Assembly (NCBI RefSeq): GCF_047345485.1 | Contig: NZ_JBLFEN010000001.1 | Coordinates: 620,001 to 684,000, forward strand | Direction: 5' to 3' | From: Jejuia sp047345485 | GTDB lineage: Bacteria > Bacteroidota > Bacteroidia > Flavobacteriales > Flavobacteriaceae | Length of the DNA stretch: 64,000 bases | Shown: piece by piece, positions 18,561-28,905 of the stretch | How positions within the stretch are numbered: position 1 is the stretch's first letter | Layout of the letters: each line of letters begins with the position of its first letter | Translations under genes and position numbers: made by a program | Notes under the pieces: generated by a model | Seen by the model: the letters and a program-made list of their open reading frames with translations, nothing else | The model's database searches: none | What the model was told of the DNA's origin: nothing

Positions 18561-19940
18561 ATGAATGTAACCAAAATTTGTTGTATTGGAGCTGGCTATG
18601 TTGGAGGACCAACTATGGCAGTAATAGCTAAGAAAAACCCAAATATTAAAGTAACAATTGTTGATATAAATGCCGATAGAATTGCTGCATGGAATAATGA
18701 AGACGTATCAAAACTCCCAATTTATGAGCCTGGGTTAGCCGATATTGTTAAAGAAACAAGACATAAAAATTTATTTTTTTCAACTGAAATAGACAAGGCC
18801 ATTGACGAGTCTGAAATGATTTTTATCTCTGTAAATACACCTACCAAAACTTATGGTAAAGGAAAAGGTATGGCTGCAGATTTAAAGTATATTGAATTAT
18901 GTGCCAGAAATATTGCAGATGTTGCTAAAACGGATAAAATAGTTGTTGAAAAATCTACCTTACCTGTTAGGACTGCAGAAGCCATTAAAAGTATTTTACA
19001 CCACACTGGTAACGAAATTAATTTCCACATCTTATCTAACCCTGAATTTTTAGCAGAAGGAACGGCTGTAGATGATTTGTTAAATCCAGATCGTGTATTA
19101 ATTGGTGGAGAATCTAATGAAGCTATAGAAAGTCTTGCAAATGTATATAGTAGTTGGGTATCAGATGATAGAATTTTACGTACCAATTTATGGTCATCAG
19201 AACTATCAAAACTTACTGCTAATGCTTTTTTAGCACAACGTGTATCATCAGTAAACTCTATTTCTGAATTGTGCGAACTTACAGGTGCTAATGTAAATGA
19301 AGTAGCTAAAGCTATAGGCTTAGATTCAAGAATTGGCCCGAAATTTTTAAAAGCCTCAGTTGGCTTTGGAGGATCTTGTTTTCAAAAAGATATTTTAAAC
19401 CTAGTTTATATTGCAAGAAGCTACGGGCTTAATGAAGTAGCCGATTATTGGGAACAGGTTATTATAATGAATGATCATCAAAAAAGAAGATTTTCTGACA
19501 GACTTATAAAAACATTATACAACACAGTTTCTGGAAAAAAAATAGCAGTTCTAGGTTGGGCGTTTAAAAAAGACACTAACGATACTAGAGAATCTGCTGC
19601 AATTTATGTTACAGACCACCTATTAAACGAACAAGCTAAAATTTCAGTTTTTGATCCTAAAGTTTCTTGTGAAAGAATGTTAACAGATTTAAATTATTTA
19701 AATACTAGGTCTGAAGAAGAAAACAAAAATGCTGTTGAGTGCAGTAAAGATCCTTATGAAGCGGTTAAAGATGCACATGCTATTGCGATTTTAACAGAGT
19801 GGGATGAATTTAAAACTTACGATTGGAAGAGAATATATAACGAAATGAAAAAACCTGCCTTTATTTTTGATGGTAGAAATTTATTAAGTAAACAAGACAT
19901 GAATGCGATTGGTTTTGAATATTATGCCATCGGTCAATAA
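18561..19940 (+). CDS. ugd: UDP-glucose 6-dehydrogenase
   Basis: The 459-residue enzyme starts with the NAD motif CIGAGYVGGPT (residues about 7-17). The GFGGSCFQKD active site (catalytic Cys about 273) is followed by AFKKDTNDTRESAA of the C-terminal UDP-binding domain. The length and the GGPT and GKGMAADLKY features are closer to the animal-type UGDH branch than to short bacterial Ugd. It oxidises UDP-glucose twice to UDP-glucuronate with NAD. It lies 19 bases after the epimerase and 11 before the second dehydrogenase, so the operon can supply at least two different uronic acids. Confidence 0.93.
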   Translation: MNVTKICCIGAGYVGGPTMAVIAKKNPNIKVTIVDINADRIAAWNNEDVSKLPIYEPGLADIVKETRHKNLFFSTEIDKAIDESEMIFISVNTPTKTYGKGKGMAADLKYIELCARNIADVAKTDKIVVEKSTLPVRTAEAIKSILHHTGNEINFHILSNPEFLAEGTAVDDLLNPDRVLIGGESNEAIESLANVYSSWVSDDRILRTNLWSSELSKLTANAFLAQRVSSVNSISELCELTGANVNEVAKAIGLDSRIGPKFLKASVGFGGSCFQKDILNLVYIARSYGLNEVADYWEQVIIMNDHQKRRFSDRLIKTLYNTVSGKKIAVLGWAFKKDTNDTRESAAIYVTDHLLNEQAKISVFDPKVSCERMLTDLNYLNTRSEEENKNAVECSKDPYEAVKDAHAIAILTEWDEFKTYDWKRIYNEMKKPAFIFDGRNLLSKQDMNAIGFEYYAIGQ

Positions 19941-19951
19941 TTAAATATATT

Positions 19952-21235
19952 ATGAATACAGATAAAATTGCAGTAATTGGATTAGGCTATGTTGGCCTGC
20001 CATTAGCTAGACTTTTTGCAACTAAGTATAATGTTATAGGTTTTGACATTAACCAAAATAGAGTTAATGAATTATCAAAAGGTATCGACGCAACTTTAGA
20101 GGTAGAGTCTGATGTTTTAAAAGCTGTTTTAAAAGCACAAAACGATGATAAAAATGGTTTAATTTGTTCTTATAATTTAGATGATATAAAAGATTGCAAT
20201 TACTATGTAATAACTGTACCAACACCTATTGATAAAAATAATAGGCCAGATTTAACACCACTTTATAAATCCAGTGAAACCGTTGGAAAAGTTCTAAAAA
20301 AAGGAGATATCGTTATTTACGAATCTACAGTATACCCTGGTGTTACTGAAGATGAGTGTATTCCAGTATTAGAAAAAGTAAGTGGTTTAAAATTTAATAA
20401 AGACTTTTTTGCTGGTTACTCACCAGAGCGAATCAACCCAGGCGACAAATTACATACTGTAGATAAAATATTAAAAGTTACTGCGGGTTCTACTCCAGAA
20501 ATAGGTGAAAAAGTTAATAATTTATATAAAAATGTAATTACAGCTGGTACCCACCTAGCACCTACAATAAAGGTAGCTGAAGCAGCCAAAGTAATAGAAA
20601 ATTCTCAACGAGATATTAATATTGCATTTGTTAATGAATTAGCAAAGATTTTCAATTTAATGGATATTGATACGCATTCTGTACTAGAAGCTGCAGGTAC
20701 AAAATGGAATTTCTTACCTTTTAAGCCTGGTTTAGTAGGTGGCCACTGTATAGGTGTTGATCCTTACTATTTGGCTCAAAAAGCGCAGGAGGTTGGTTAT
20801 CATCCTGAGATTATATTAGCAGGCCGTAGAGTCAATGACAGTATGGGTAATTACGTTGCTGCTGAGGTAGTTAAGCTAATGATCCAAAAAGATATTAAAA
20901 TTAAAGGGGCTAAAGTTTTAGTATTAGGTATTACTTTTAAAGAAAACTGCCCTGATGTAAGAAACACAAAAGCTGTTGATGTTATAAACGAATTAAAATC
21001 TTATGGTACTGACCCTATTATTTATGATCCTTGGGCAAATCCAAAAGAGGTTATGCATGAGTATGATTTAGATACAGTACAAAAACTACCTGAAGGTAAA
21101 TTTGATGCTATTGTTTTAACAGTAGCACATAAGGAATATTTAGAATTAAATCTATCTACCTTATTAAAAGATAATGGATTAATTTACGATGTTAAAGGCA
21201 TTATTCCTTCATCTAATTTAAGCCATAGGTTATAA
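19952..21235 (+). CDS. UDP-N-acetyl-hexosamine 6-dehydrogenase (TviB/WbpO-like)
   Basis: The 427-residue enzyme has IGLGYVGLPLARLFA (NAD), STVYPGVTEDECIP and SPERINPGDK. The catalytic Cys lies in GGHCIGVDPYYLA (about residue 265), and KVLVLGITFKENCPDVRNTK marks the C-terminal domain. These motifs are those of the TviB/WbpO/WbpA group, which makes UDP-GlcNAcA or UDP-GalNAcA. In the Vi antigen pathway such an enzyme works with a TviC-type epimerase like the one at 17558. The AsnB-type gene at 28892 could amidate the resulting uronic acid. Confidence 0.9.
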   Translation: MNTDKIAVIGLGYVGLPLARLFATKYNVIGFDINQNRVNELSKGIDATLEVESDVLKAVLKAQNDDKNGLICSYNLDDIKDCNYYVITVPTPIDKNNRPDLTPLYKSSETVGKVLKKGDIVIYESTVYPGVTEDECIPVLEKVSGLKFNKDFFAGYSPERINPGDKLHTVDKILKVTAGSTPEIGEKVNNLYKNVITAGTHLAPTIKVAEAAKVIENSQRDINIAFVNELAKIFNLMDIDTHSVLEAAGTKWNFLPFKPGLVGGHCIGVDPYYLAQKAQEVGYHPEIILAGRRVNDSMGNYVAAEVVKLMIQKDIKIKGAKVLVLGITFKENCPDVRNTKAVDVINELKSYGTDPIIYDPWANPKEVMHEYDLDTVQKLPEGKFDAIVLTVAHKEYLELNLSTLLKDNGLIYDVKGIIPSSNLSHRL

Positions 21236-21282
21236 AATCTACTAAAGACATCTATTATATATTAAAGCTAAAACTATACTAG

Positions 21283-22830
21283 ATGTCTAGAGTATCTAAA
21301 ACTTTAAAAAACGCAAAAATTGGAGTCCTCTTTTATGTGATAACAATTTTTGCGAATTTTTTTTCAAGAAAAATTTTCTTAGAATATTTAGGGGATGACT
21401 TTATTGGACTTACCACCACCTTACAAGGTATTTTAGGCTTCCTTAACTTAGCAGAATTAGGTATAGGCACAGCAATAGGTTTTACATTATACAAGCCTAT
21501 TTTTAAAAAAAATTATGAGTTAATTAATAGAATATTAGCCCTTTTTGGAAATCTCTACAAAAAGGTTGGCTTTATCACTTTAATAACAGGTGTGGTTGTT
21601 TCTCTATTCTTCACTTTAATTTTTAAAGATGTAGATTTTTCATATACCATAATTTATTTTGTATTTTATTGTTATTTGTCAAGCACCCTCATTGGTTATT
21701 TTTATAACTACCATTTAATACTACTTGAAGCAGATCAAAAAGGATATGTAGTTACACAGTATTATAAATCTTTTACTTTATTTAGATTAATTCTTCAATC
21801 AGTTGTTCTTCTTTATTTTAAAAATTATTATTTGTGGATTGGTATAGAATTGTTTTTTGCTATCATTTACAGCTTTACACTTAGAAGAAAAATACAAAAA
21901 ATTTACCCTTGGTTAGACCTTAAGTATAAGTCTAACAAAAGTATTTTAAAAGAATTTCCTGAAATAATAAAAAAAATAAAACAAATAGTAGTTCATAAAA
22001 TAGGAGGCTTTGTTTTAAATGGCACAGATCAATTATTAATTTTTGCTTTTGTTAATTTAGAAAGTGTTGCGTTTTTTGGGAATTACCAACTTATTTTCAT
22101 GAATCTATTAGGTTTGCTAAATAACCTATTTGCTGGAACTGCTGCTGGTATAGGAAATGTAGTAGCAGAGAATAACAAAAACACCATAAAAAAAGTGTTT
22201 TGGGAAATGATGTCTCTAAGATATTTTATAGCAGGTACAATATGTGTTGCTCTATTTTATCTTACAGAGCCTTTTATCGCGTTATGGCTTGGAGAAAAAT
22301 ATATTTTAAATAGTGCTATTTTTATGGTTATGCTATTAAACTTATTTATAATGCAAATTCGTGGACCAGTTGATAATTTTAAACAAGCTTATGGTTTGTA
22401 TGATGATACTTGGGCGCCAATTGCACAATCAATCATCAATCTTGTTATTTCTGTGGCACTAGGCTACAAATATGGTATATTGGGTATTATGATAGGCTCT
22501 TTGGTGAGTTTGTTGTTAATTATAATAATTTGGAAACCGTATTATTTATACAAAAGAGGATTTAAAATTAATTGTGGCTTATACTGGATTGGTTTTTTAA
22601 AATTATTAATTTCATTCATTGTATCATTTATCTGTTTCCATTACATAGCAGTCAAGTATGCCACGTTTAAATTTGAAAACTATCTAGAGTGGTCATTTTC
22701 GGCAATTAAAATAACTATTGTTTTTAGTATAATATATTTCTTAACACTATATATATTTAACAAAGGCTTTAAAGATATAGTACTAAGAGCCAAATTATTG
22801 ATTTTAAAAAAATATCAAGATGGAAAATAA
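21283..22830 (+). CDS. Wzx-type oligosaccharide flippase
   Basis: The 515-residue protein consists almost entirely of hydrophobic helices (about 12-14). It has the start typical of polysaccharide flippases (KIGVLFYVITIFANFFSRKIFLEYLG) and the MATE/MOP-like order of helices. It would translocate the undecaprenyl-diphosphate-linked repeat unit to the periplasmic side of the inner membrane. It overlaps the following GT2 gene by 11 bases. A second, unrelated flippase lies at 58216. Confidence 0.9.
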   Translation: MSRVSKTLKNAKIGVLFYVITIFANFFSRKIFLEYLGDDFIGLTTTLQGILGFLNLAELGIGTAIGFTLYKPIFKKNYELINRILALFGNLYKKVGFITLITGVVVSLFFTLIFKDVDFSYTIIYFVFYCYLSSTLIGYFYNYHLILLEADQKGYVVTQYYKSFTLFRLILQSVVLLYFKNYYLWIGIELFFAIIYSFTLRRKIQKIYPWLDLKYKSNKSILKEFPEIIKKIKQIVVHKIGGFVLNGTDQLLIFAFVNLESVAFFGNYQLIFMNLLGLLNNLFAGTAAGIGNVVAENNKNTIKKVFWEMMSLRYFIAGTICVALFYLTEPFIALWLGEKYILNSAIFMVMLLNLFIMQIRGPVDNFKQAYGLYDDTWAPIAQSIINLVISVALGYKYGILGIMIGSLVSLLLIIIIWKPYYLYKRGFKINCGLYWIGFLKLLISFIVSFICFHYIAVKYATFKFENYLEWSFSAIKITIVFSIIYFLTLYIFNKGFKDIVLRAKLLILKKYQDGK

Positions 22831-23791
22831 TAAAGTTAGCATTATAATTCCCGTATATAATGTAGAGCATTTACTTGATAAATGTGTGAATAGTATTATA
22901 GAGCAAACACATAAAAATACTGAAATCATATTAGTTAATGATGGCTCTACAGATAACAGTAAACAAGTATGTAATATCCTTGCAGATAAGTATAATTTTA
23001 TAAAAGTTATTCATCAAGAAAATGCGGGTCAAAGTGCAGCAAGAAACACAGGGCTAAAATTTATTACTGGAAATTATCTTATGTTTATTGATAGTGACGA
23101 TTGGATAGAATTAAATATGATAGAAACACTCTTAAACTATCTAAAAAAATACGACGCCCAAGTTGTAGAATGCGATTTAGCATATTCGAATTTAAATGAA
23201 ACTTTAGTGCCTTTTGATGAAGAAAAACATAAGGTTAAAATAGAAACGAGAATTGATGCACTTAAAAGGATTATAAAAAATCAACGATTTTCTGTTTGTG
23301 TTCGCATGTATACCAGAAGTGTATCTGATGGCATAAAATTTGTTGTTGGCAAAAATGCGCCTGATGTATATTTTACATCTGAAGTTTTTAATAGAGCTAA
23401 GAAAAATGTGTATTTACAATATCCGTTTTATAATTACTACTACAACCCTGCTAGCGTTACAAAAAAACCATATACACTTAAAAAATTAGATTCTCTTGAT
23501 GCTGCACTGTATATAGAAAAAAATATTAAAGACGATAATATTGAACTAAAGAAAACCGTGGCCTCTAATTTATTATACGCGTCTACTTATCACTATAAAT
23601 ATATTAATTATTACGCACACTTAGACCCAGATTGGAAAATACGTAACCGCCTAAAAAAATTAATTGACACCAATTATTTTGGAGACGACACTCATGCATT
23701 TGGAGTAAAAGCTGCAAAATATTTACCTGTTAAGCTATTTTCATTTATACTTAGTATTAATAAAGTTCGAAGAAGATTAACCATTAGATAA
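22820..23791 (+). CDS. Family 2 glycosyltransferase
   Basis: The 323-residue GT2 enzyme has SIIIPVYNVEHLLDKCVNSI at the N terminus, ILVNDGSTDNSKQVC, and the DxD-type motif MFIDSDDWIE near residue 93. These define the GT-A fold that binds a nucleotide sugar through a metal. The start overlaps the flippase gene by 11 bases, so translation is probably coupled. It adds one residue of the repeat unit; donor unknown. Confidence 0.92.
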   Translation: MENNKVSIIIPVYNVEHLLDKCVNSIIEQTHKNTEIILVNDGSTDNSKQVCNILADKYNFIKVIHQENAGQSAARNTGLKFITGNYLMFIDSDDWIELNMIETLLNYLKKYDAQVVECDLAYSNLNETLVPFDEEKHKVKIETRIDALKRIIKNQRFSVCVRMYTRSVSDGIKFVVGKNAPDVYFTSEVFNRAKKNVYLQYPFYNYYYNPASVTKKPYTLKKLDSLDAALYIEKNIKDDNIELKKTVASNLLYASTYHYKYINYYAHLDPDWKIRNRLKKLIDTNYFGDDTHAFGVKAAKYLPVKLFSFILSINKVRRRLTIR

Positions 23792-23808
23792 ATCCATAAT
23801 TCCCTATT

Positions 23809-24885
23809 ATGAAAATAGACTTTATCATAACAAGTTTAAGAAGAGGTGGTGCCGAAAGGGTTTTAGTTACACTAGCAAATAATCTAGTTTTACGAGGAAA
23901 CAATGTTAGGGTTTTAACTTTTAAAGATGCAATTGAATACGAACTAAATGAAAAGATCCAGCATCTTTTTTTAGAAGAAAAAAACATAAAAAATCAAACC
24001 TTATCGTACACATACGCTTTATTTAAATTTTACAAAAACAATAAACATAATAAACCTAATGTTGCCATTTCGTTTATGACCCAAACAAGCTTAAGTGCAA
24101 TTCTAGTATGCAAACTATTAGGTATAAAAATAATTGCGTCTGAACATACAAACCATACAAGAACAAGTACAAATAAATCTCTTGTAGTTTTTACTAGAAA
24201 ACACTTATACAAATATGCTAATTTCATAACTGTACTAACAAAATATGATTTTGACTATTATAAAAATTACACTAAAAATGTAATTGTAATGCCTAATCCA
24301 TGCTCTTTCAAATTAAGCGAGAGTAAAAACACTTCAAAAGAAAAAGTTATATTAGCAATTGGTGGATTAGACAAATATAATATTAAGGGTTTTGACAATT
24401 TGTTACCGATCATGAAACCAATCTTAGATAAACATAAAGATTGGAAAATTAAAATTGTTGGTAATTCTAATAATGATGGATTAACTTTTTTAAATAATCT
24501 TGTAGAAGAATTGGGCATAAAAAATCAAGTAATATTTACTGGTTTAGCAAATAACATTCAATCTATGATGAAAAGTAGCGAAATCTTTGTTTTATCATCA
24601 AGAACCGAAGGCTTACCCATGGCTCTTATCGAATGTATGTCTCAATCTATGTGCTGCGTTGCTTATGATTGTGTTAGTGGTCCATCAGATATTATAACAC
24701 ATAATGTTGATGGGTTACTGGTAGAAAACCAAAACAAAAACATGATGCAAAAGCATATAACTAAAGTAATTGAAGATGAAAACCTAAGACTTAGATTATC
24801 TGAAAATGCAAATAAAATTACTTCTAAATTTGATGTAGAATTGATTTGTGATAAATGGGAAAAATTAATTTTAGAATTACAATAA
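23809..24885 (+). CDS. Family 4 glycosyltransferase
   Basis: The 358-residue GT-B enzyme begins DFIITSLRRGGAERVLVTLA, the usual N terminus of GT4 enzymes that extend lipid-linked oligosaccharides. The C-terminal donor-binding motif is SSRTEGLPMALIECMSQ, a proper E-x7-E. Such enzymes are retaining and use a UDP-sugar in the cytoplasm; the N terminus resembles PglH/PglJ-like GalNAc transferases, but specificity cannot be assigned. Its TAA is followed at once by the GTG start of the polymerase gene. Confidence 0.92.
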   Translation: MKIDFIITSLRRGGAERVLVTLANNLVLRGNNVRVLTFKDAIEYELNEKIQHLFLEEKNIKNQTLSYTYALFKFYKNNKHNKPNVAISFMTQTSLSAILVCKLLGIKIIASEHTNHTRTSTNKSLVVFTRKHLYKYANFITVLTKYDFDYYKNYTKNVIVMPNPCSFKLSESKNTSKEKVILAIGGLDKYNIKGFDNLLPIMKPILDKHKDWKIKIVGNSNNDGLTFLNNLVEELGIKNQVIFTGLANNIQSMMKSSEIFVLSSRTEGLPMALIECMSQSMCCVAYDCVSGPSDIITHNVDGLLVENQNKNMMQKHITKVIEDENLRLRLSENANKITSKFDVELICDKWEKLILELQ

Positions 24886-26103
24886 GTGAACAGAGAAAGA
24901 ATTATTGATTTTTGTTTTTTATATCCTCTCATTGTAAATACTTTAAATATACAAGGTTGGATATCACTTTACTTTTCGCCAACATTTGGACAGCTTTTGT
25001 CTTATAGTAATATCCTTTTTATTGCAGTTGGAATTAGCCTTCTGATAAATAGAAAAGAAGCTTACTCTAAACTTAGCATTTTGTGGGCACCATTTTTTTT
25101 TGTTTACTACGTAATGTCTATGATAGCAAGTTTTTATCATGACTATTTTGAATCTTCCTTATTGGCTTCATTGGTGCCAGTAATATTCTTCATAGGAAAC
25201 CATTCCTATTTTCGATTTAAAGAAAATAGGCGAAAATTTGAGATTACTGCTCTTATACTTTTCTGTATAGCTAATGTCTTCCTTATATTTTTTGTAATGA
25301 TTAATTTTGACTATGACTTGTATAAAAACAACATATCTATTAGTTATAAGTTAGACAGAGCACAAGGGCTATACGGAGACGCTAATAATGCTGCACTCGT
25401 AGGGATTTTAGGATACATTTTTATACATCAATATTTTATAACAAAAAATATTTTTCAAAAAATACTAAAAGTATTATTATTAGCTATATCAGTATACGCC
25501 TTATACTTAACATATTCCACAACAGGATTTGTAGTTTTTATAATGTCTTTCGGTTTATTAAACTTCAAGTACTTTACCAGAGAACGATTGTTAATATTAC
25601 CCGTTATACTAATAGGTGCATATTTTACACTACTTAACTTAAGTTCGCTTTTAGAAGGTATTATAGATTTAAATCCAAGACAGCAAAGCAAAATTGATAA
25701 TTTTGTAAACCTTTTAAAATTAGATTTTGAAAATGTGGATGATTCTGGAAGAGACACTTTTGTTGCCAAACTTATGGAATATATAGAGCAAAGTCCTTTT
25801 ATAGGAAACGGATTAGAGTTTGGCTCCCACCATCATGGGCACAATACATATTTATACATTTTATCTGATGCAGGTATACTAGCGCTTATAGTTTTTGTAA
25901 TACTTTTATTTAAATATTTTGAAAGCATCTTTAAAATTGATATGAGCTCTAGGCTTTTTGCATTAGCTATATTAATATCGTTTTGTATGTTCATGCTAAG
26001 CCTACAAACCATTATAAATCAACCCTACTTAATGGTTGTATTTGTTTATCTAGCCTACTATATAGACAATAAAATAAAAAACAAACAGTATGATACTGAA
26101 TAA
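24886..26103 (+). CDS. Wzy-type O-antigen/capsule polymerase
   Basis: The 405-residue integral membrane protein has about 11-12 hydrophobic helices and one large polar loop (about residues 250-315). The loop contains DDSGRDTFV and ends FIGNGLEFGSHHHGHNTYLY. This His/Asn-rich motif is characteristic of Wzy/O-antigen ligase family proteins. It would polymerise repeat units on the periplasmic side. The start is a GTG directly after the stop codon of the previous gene; no ATG occurs early in frame, so GTG is the best choice. It overlaps the acetyltransferase gene by 14 bases. Confidence 0.85.
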   Translation: MNRERIIDFCFLYPLIVNTLNIQGWISLYFSPTFGQLLSYSNILFIAVGISLLINRKEAYSKLSILWAPFFFVYYVMSMIASFYHDYFESSLLASLVPVIFFIGNHSYFRFKENRRKFEITALILFCIANVFLIFFVMINFDYDLYKNNISISYKLDRAQGLYGDANNAALVGILGYIFIHQYFITKNIFQKILKVLLLAISVYALYLTYSTTGFVVFIMSFGLLNFKYFTRERLLILPVILIGAYFTLLNLSSLLEGIIDLNPRQQSKIDNFVNLLKLDFENVDDSGRDTFVAKLMEYIEQSPFIGNGLEFGSHHHGHNTYLYILSDAGILALIVFVILLFKYFESIFKIDMSSRLFALAILISFCMFMLSLQTIINQPYLMVVFVYLAYYIDNKIKNKQYDTE

Positions 26104-26662
26104 AAAAGATTATGTATCATATCTTAACCAAGACAAAAAAGCACTTGGAATAGATAAAGTAAACTTTTTGCGAGAATTGATAGCCCCAAACTACATTTGG
26201 AGTTTTCAAAAAACATTACGTAAACTAGAATATTATCAAAACTCTAAAACTGGAGTTTTAAATAAGTTAATATTTAATGTAGTAAAGTATAAATTTAGAA
26301 AAAAGTCTTTAAAACTTGGGTTTTCTATTCCGCCAAATGTATTTGGCCCTGGTTTATCCATCGTACATTACGGTACTATTGTAATTAATAGCAATACCAA
26401 AGTTGGCAAAAATTGCAGAATACATGCGTGTACTAATATTGGAGCATCAGGAGGGCAGCCAGAAGCACCACAAATTGGTGATAATGTGTATATTGCGCCC
26501 GGTGCTAAAATTTATGGAAATATAAATATAGCAAATAATATAGCTATTGGAGCAAATGCTGTGGTAAACAAATCTTTTAATGAAGATGGTATATTACTTG
26601 CTGGAAACCCAGCAAAAAAAATAAAAAACATAGATATTAGAAGAATTATTAAACATATTTAA
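26090..26662 (+). CDS. Serine-acetyltransferase-like hexapeptide acyltransferase
   Basis: The 190-residue protein has a short helical N-terminal region and then left-handed beta-helix hexapeptide repeats. FGPGLSIVHYGTIVINSNT holds the likely catalytic His. CTNIGASGGQPEAPQIGDNVYIAPGAKIYG and ANNIAIGANAVVNK follow in adjacent stretches. The order resembles CysE, but the protein is short and embedded in a glycan operon. O- or N-acetylation of a sugar with acetyl-CoA is therefore more likely than cysteine synthesis. Confidence 0.85.
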   Translation: MILNKKDYVSYLNQDKKALGIDKVNFLRELIAPNYIWSFQKTLRKLEYYQNSKTGVLNKLIFNVVKYKFRKKSLKLGFSIPPNVFGPGLSIVHYGTIVINSNTKVGKNCRIHACTNIGASGGQPEAPQIGDNVYIAPGAKIYGNINIANNIAIGANAVVNKSFNEDGILLAGNPAKKIKNIDIRRIIKHI

Positions 26663-26683
26663 AAATACTTCTACCTCCATATT

Positions 26684-27739
26684 ATGAAAACTAAAGTACT
26701 TTTTATATTACCTACACTTACAGCTGGTGGCGCAGAACGCGTTATATCTTTTGTGGCTCAAAATATAGACGCAAATATTTTTGAAAGCACATTGCTAGTT
26801 ACTGGTTATAAAAAAGACGCTGCATATACTATAAAAGGCATTAATATAAAGTTTTTAGAAAAAAGTAGAGTGTTTACAGCAGTACCAAGTATTTTTTTAT
26901 ACTTGCTAAAACACAAACAAAACTTTGTTTTAAGCTCTATTGGTCATCTTAACACTGTTATGGGATTAATGGCACCTTTTTTTTCAAAAACAAAGTTTAT
27001 TATTAGAGAAGCTAGCGTGGTATCTAAAATGAGTGAAATTCATAATCAGACTCAAAATAAAAGTATCTACAGCACTTTAGCTCTAAAAGCTTACAAACAA
27101 ATTGATATGGTAGTCTGCCAATCTAAAGATATGGCTAATGACTTTATTGATATTTATAATATCCCAGAAAATAAAATCACTATTATAAACAACCCAATAA
27201 CGCAAACTATACCTCTTAAAAATAATACAAAAAATAATAATGCTATTGTAAAGTTTATCACTGTTGGACGATTAAGCAAAGAAAAAGGCCAACTACGCAT
27301 ATTAAAGCTACTTTCTCAACTAAATTTTGATTTTCATTATACTTTAATTGGAGATGGTCCTTTTAATGATAAGATTAATCAAACTATAGAAAAGTACAAC
27401 CTTAAATCTAAAATAACTCAAATTACGTTTACAGACAATGTTTCTAAATACATCGCTGAAAGTGATCTTTTTCTTCAAGGCTCTTATGTAGAGGGGTTTC
27501 CAAATACCGTTCTAGAAAGTTGTTTTGTTGGCACTCCAGTACTAGCATTTAATGTTCCAGGTGGTACAAAAGAGATACTTAAACATCAGGTTAACGGTTA
27601 TTTAGTAGAAAACGAAGAGGAATATCTTTACTATTTAAACAATAGATTACATTTGAAACCTGAAAATATTAGGGCTTCGGTTGCTAATACGTTTAACGAG
27701 AAAACAATTTTAAAACAATACGAAGCGCTATTTAAATAA
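26684..27739 (+). CDS. Family 4 glycosyltransferase
   Basis: The 351-residue GT-B enzyme starts KVLFILPTLTAGGAERVISF and has the donor-site motif GSYVEGFPNTVLESCFVG (E-x7-E) near residue 270. FITVGRLSKEKGQLRILKLL marks the start of the C-terminal Rossmann domain. It is the second of four GT4 enzymes in the operon. Spacing is 21 bases from the acetyltransferase gene and 2 bases to the next GT4 gene. Confidence 0.92.
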   Translation: MKTKVLFILPTLTAGGAERVISFVAQNIDANIFESTLLVTGYKKDAAYTIKGINIKFLEKSRVFTAVPSIFLYLLKHKQNFVLSSIGHLNTVMGLMAPFFSKTKFIIREASVVSKMSEIHNQTQNKSIYSTLALKAYKQIDMVVCQSKDMANDFIDIYNIPENKITIINNPITQTIPLKNNTKNNNAIVKFITVGRLSKEKGQLRILKLLSQLNFDFHYTLIGDGPFNDKINQTIEKYNLKSKITQITFTDNVSKYIAESDLFLQGSYVEGFPNTVLESCFVGTPVLAFNVPGGTKEILKHQVNGYLVENEEEYLYYLNNRLHLKPENIRASVANTFNEKTILKQYEALFK

Positions 27740-27741
27740 TT

Positions 27742-28905
27742 ATGGAACAACAACCTATTAGAGTTTTACAGGTGTTAACGATAATGAACCTAGGTGGTGC
27801 AGAAACTATGATAATGAATTATTATAGGCATGTAGATAGAACTAAGATTCAATTTGATTTTTTATTGCATAGAGAAGAAAGAGGTTTTTTTGATGATGAA
27901 ATAGAATCTCTTGGAGGTAAAATTTATAGAATGCCACCAATTGCACCTCAAAACTACTTTAAATACAAGAAAAAACTGAATGCTTTTTTTGATAAATACC
28001 CAAATTACACTATTGTACACTCGCACTTAAATGCATTAAGTAGTATCATATTAGGTGTTGCTAAAAATAAAAATGTGTCAACTAGAATAGCGCACAGCCA
28101 TCTAGCTGTTGAAGCTACTGTACTTCAAAACATTTTTAAAAAAAATACCGATATTAAAGCTACTATAAAAGATACTATACAATCGCTTATTAGACAAAAA
28201 GTAAAAAAAGTGGCAACGCACTATTTTGCCTGTGGGGAAAAAGCTGGAGATTGGCTTTACGGAAAAAACAATAAACAGAACGTTACCGTAATTAATAATG
28301 CTATAGATGCCTCTCTATTTACCTATAATCAAGTAAAATCTCAACACATTAAAAAAGCGCTTAATTTAACAGGTAAAAAAGTTATTGGGCACGTAGGAAG
28401 ATTTAATGAACAAAAAAATCATTTTTTCTTACTAAAAATATTTTATGAAGTTTATAAACACAATAATAATTGTGTGTTAGTATTAGTTGGAGATGGTAAC
28501 TTAAAACCAAAAATAGAAAAAGAAGTTGCTAACTTAGGAATACAAAAAAATGTATATTTCCTTGGTTTAAGAAAGGACATACCCCAAATACTACAAAGTT
28601 TCGATTTGTTTTTATTCCCTTCATTATACGAGGGGTTACCTGTAACAGCTGTAGAAGCTCAAGCTTCAGGTTTAAAAATTATTACATCAACTACAGTTAC
28701 CAAAGAAGTTAATATAACTGGACTTGTTACTTATGTAAGCTTAGAAACACCAGAAACTGAGTGGGCCAACATTGTAATTAAAAGCCTTAATTACGAAAGA
28801 GAAGATACATTAAATAAAATTAAAACAGGCGGTTATGACATTTATGAAAACGCCAAAAACTTACAAAATTTCTATTTAAAAGAAAACCAAAATGTGCGGA
28901 ATTAA
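27742..28905 (+). CDS. Family 4 glycosyltransferase (EpsF-like)
   Basis: The 387-residue enzyme begins IRVLQVLTIMNLGGAETMIM and contains VIGHVGRFNEQKNHFFLLKI and PSLYEGLPVTAVEAQASG (E-x7-E). This set of motifs is that of EpsF-type exopolysaccharide glycosyltransferases. Its last 14 bases overlap the start of the AsnB gene, so expression is probably coupled. Confidence 0.92.
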   Translation: MEQQPIRVLQVLTIMNLGGAETMIMNYYRHVDRTKIQFDFLLHREERGFFDDEIESLGGKIYRMPPIAPQNYFKYKKKLNAFFDKYPNYTIVHSHLNALSSIILGVAKNKNVSTRIAHSHLAVEATVLQNIFKKNTDIKATIKDTIQSLIRQKVKKVATHYFACGEKAGDWLYGKNNKQNVTVINNAIDASLFTYNQVKSQHIKKALNLTGKKVIGHVGRFNEQKNHFFLLKIFYEVYKHNNNCVLVLVGDGNLKPKIEKEVANLGIQKNVYFLGLRKDIPQILQSFDLFLFPSLYEGLPVTAVEAQASGLKIITSTTVTKEVNITGLVTYVSLETPETEWANIVIKSLNYEREDTLNKIKTGGYDIYENAKNLQNFYLKENQNVRN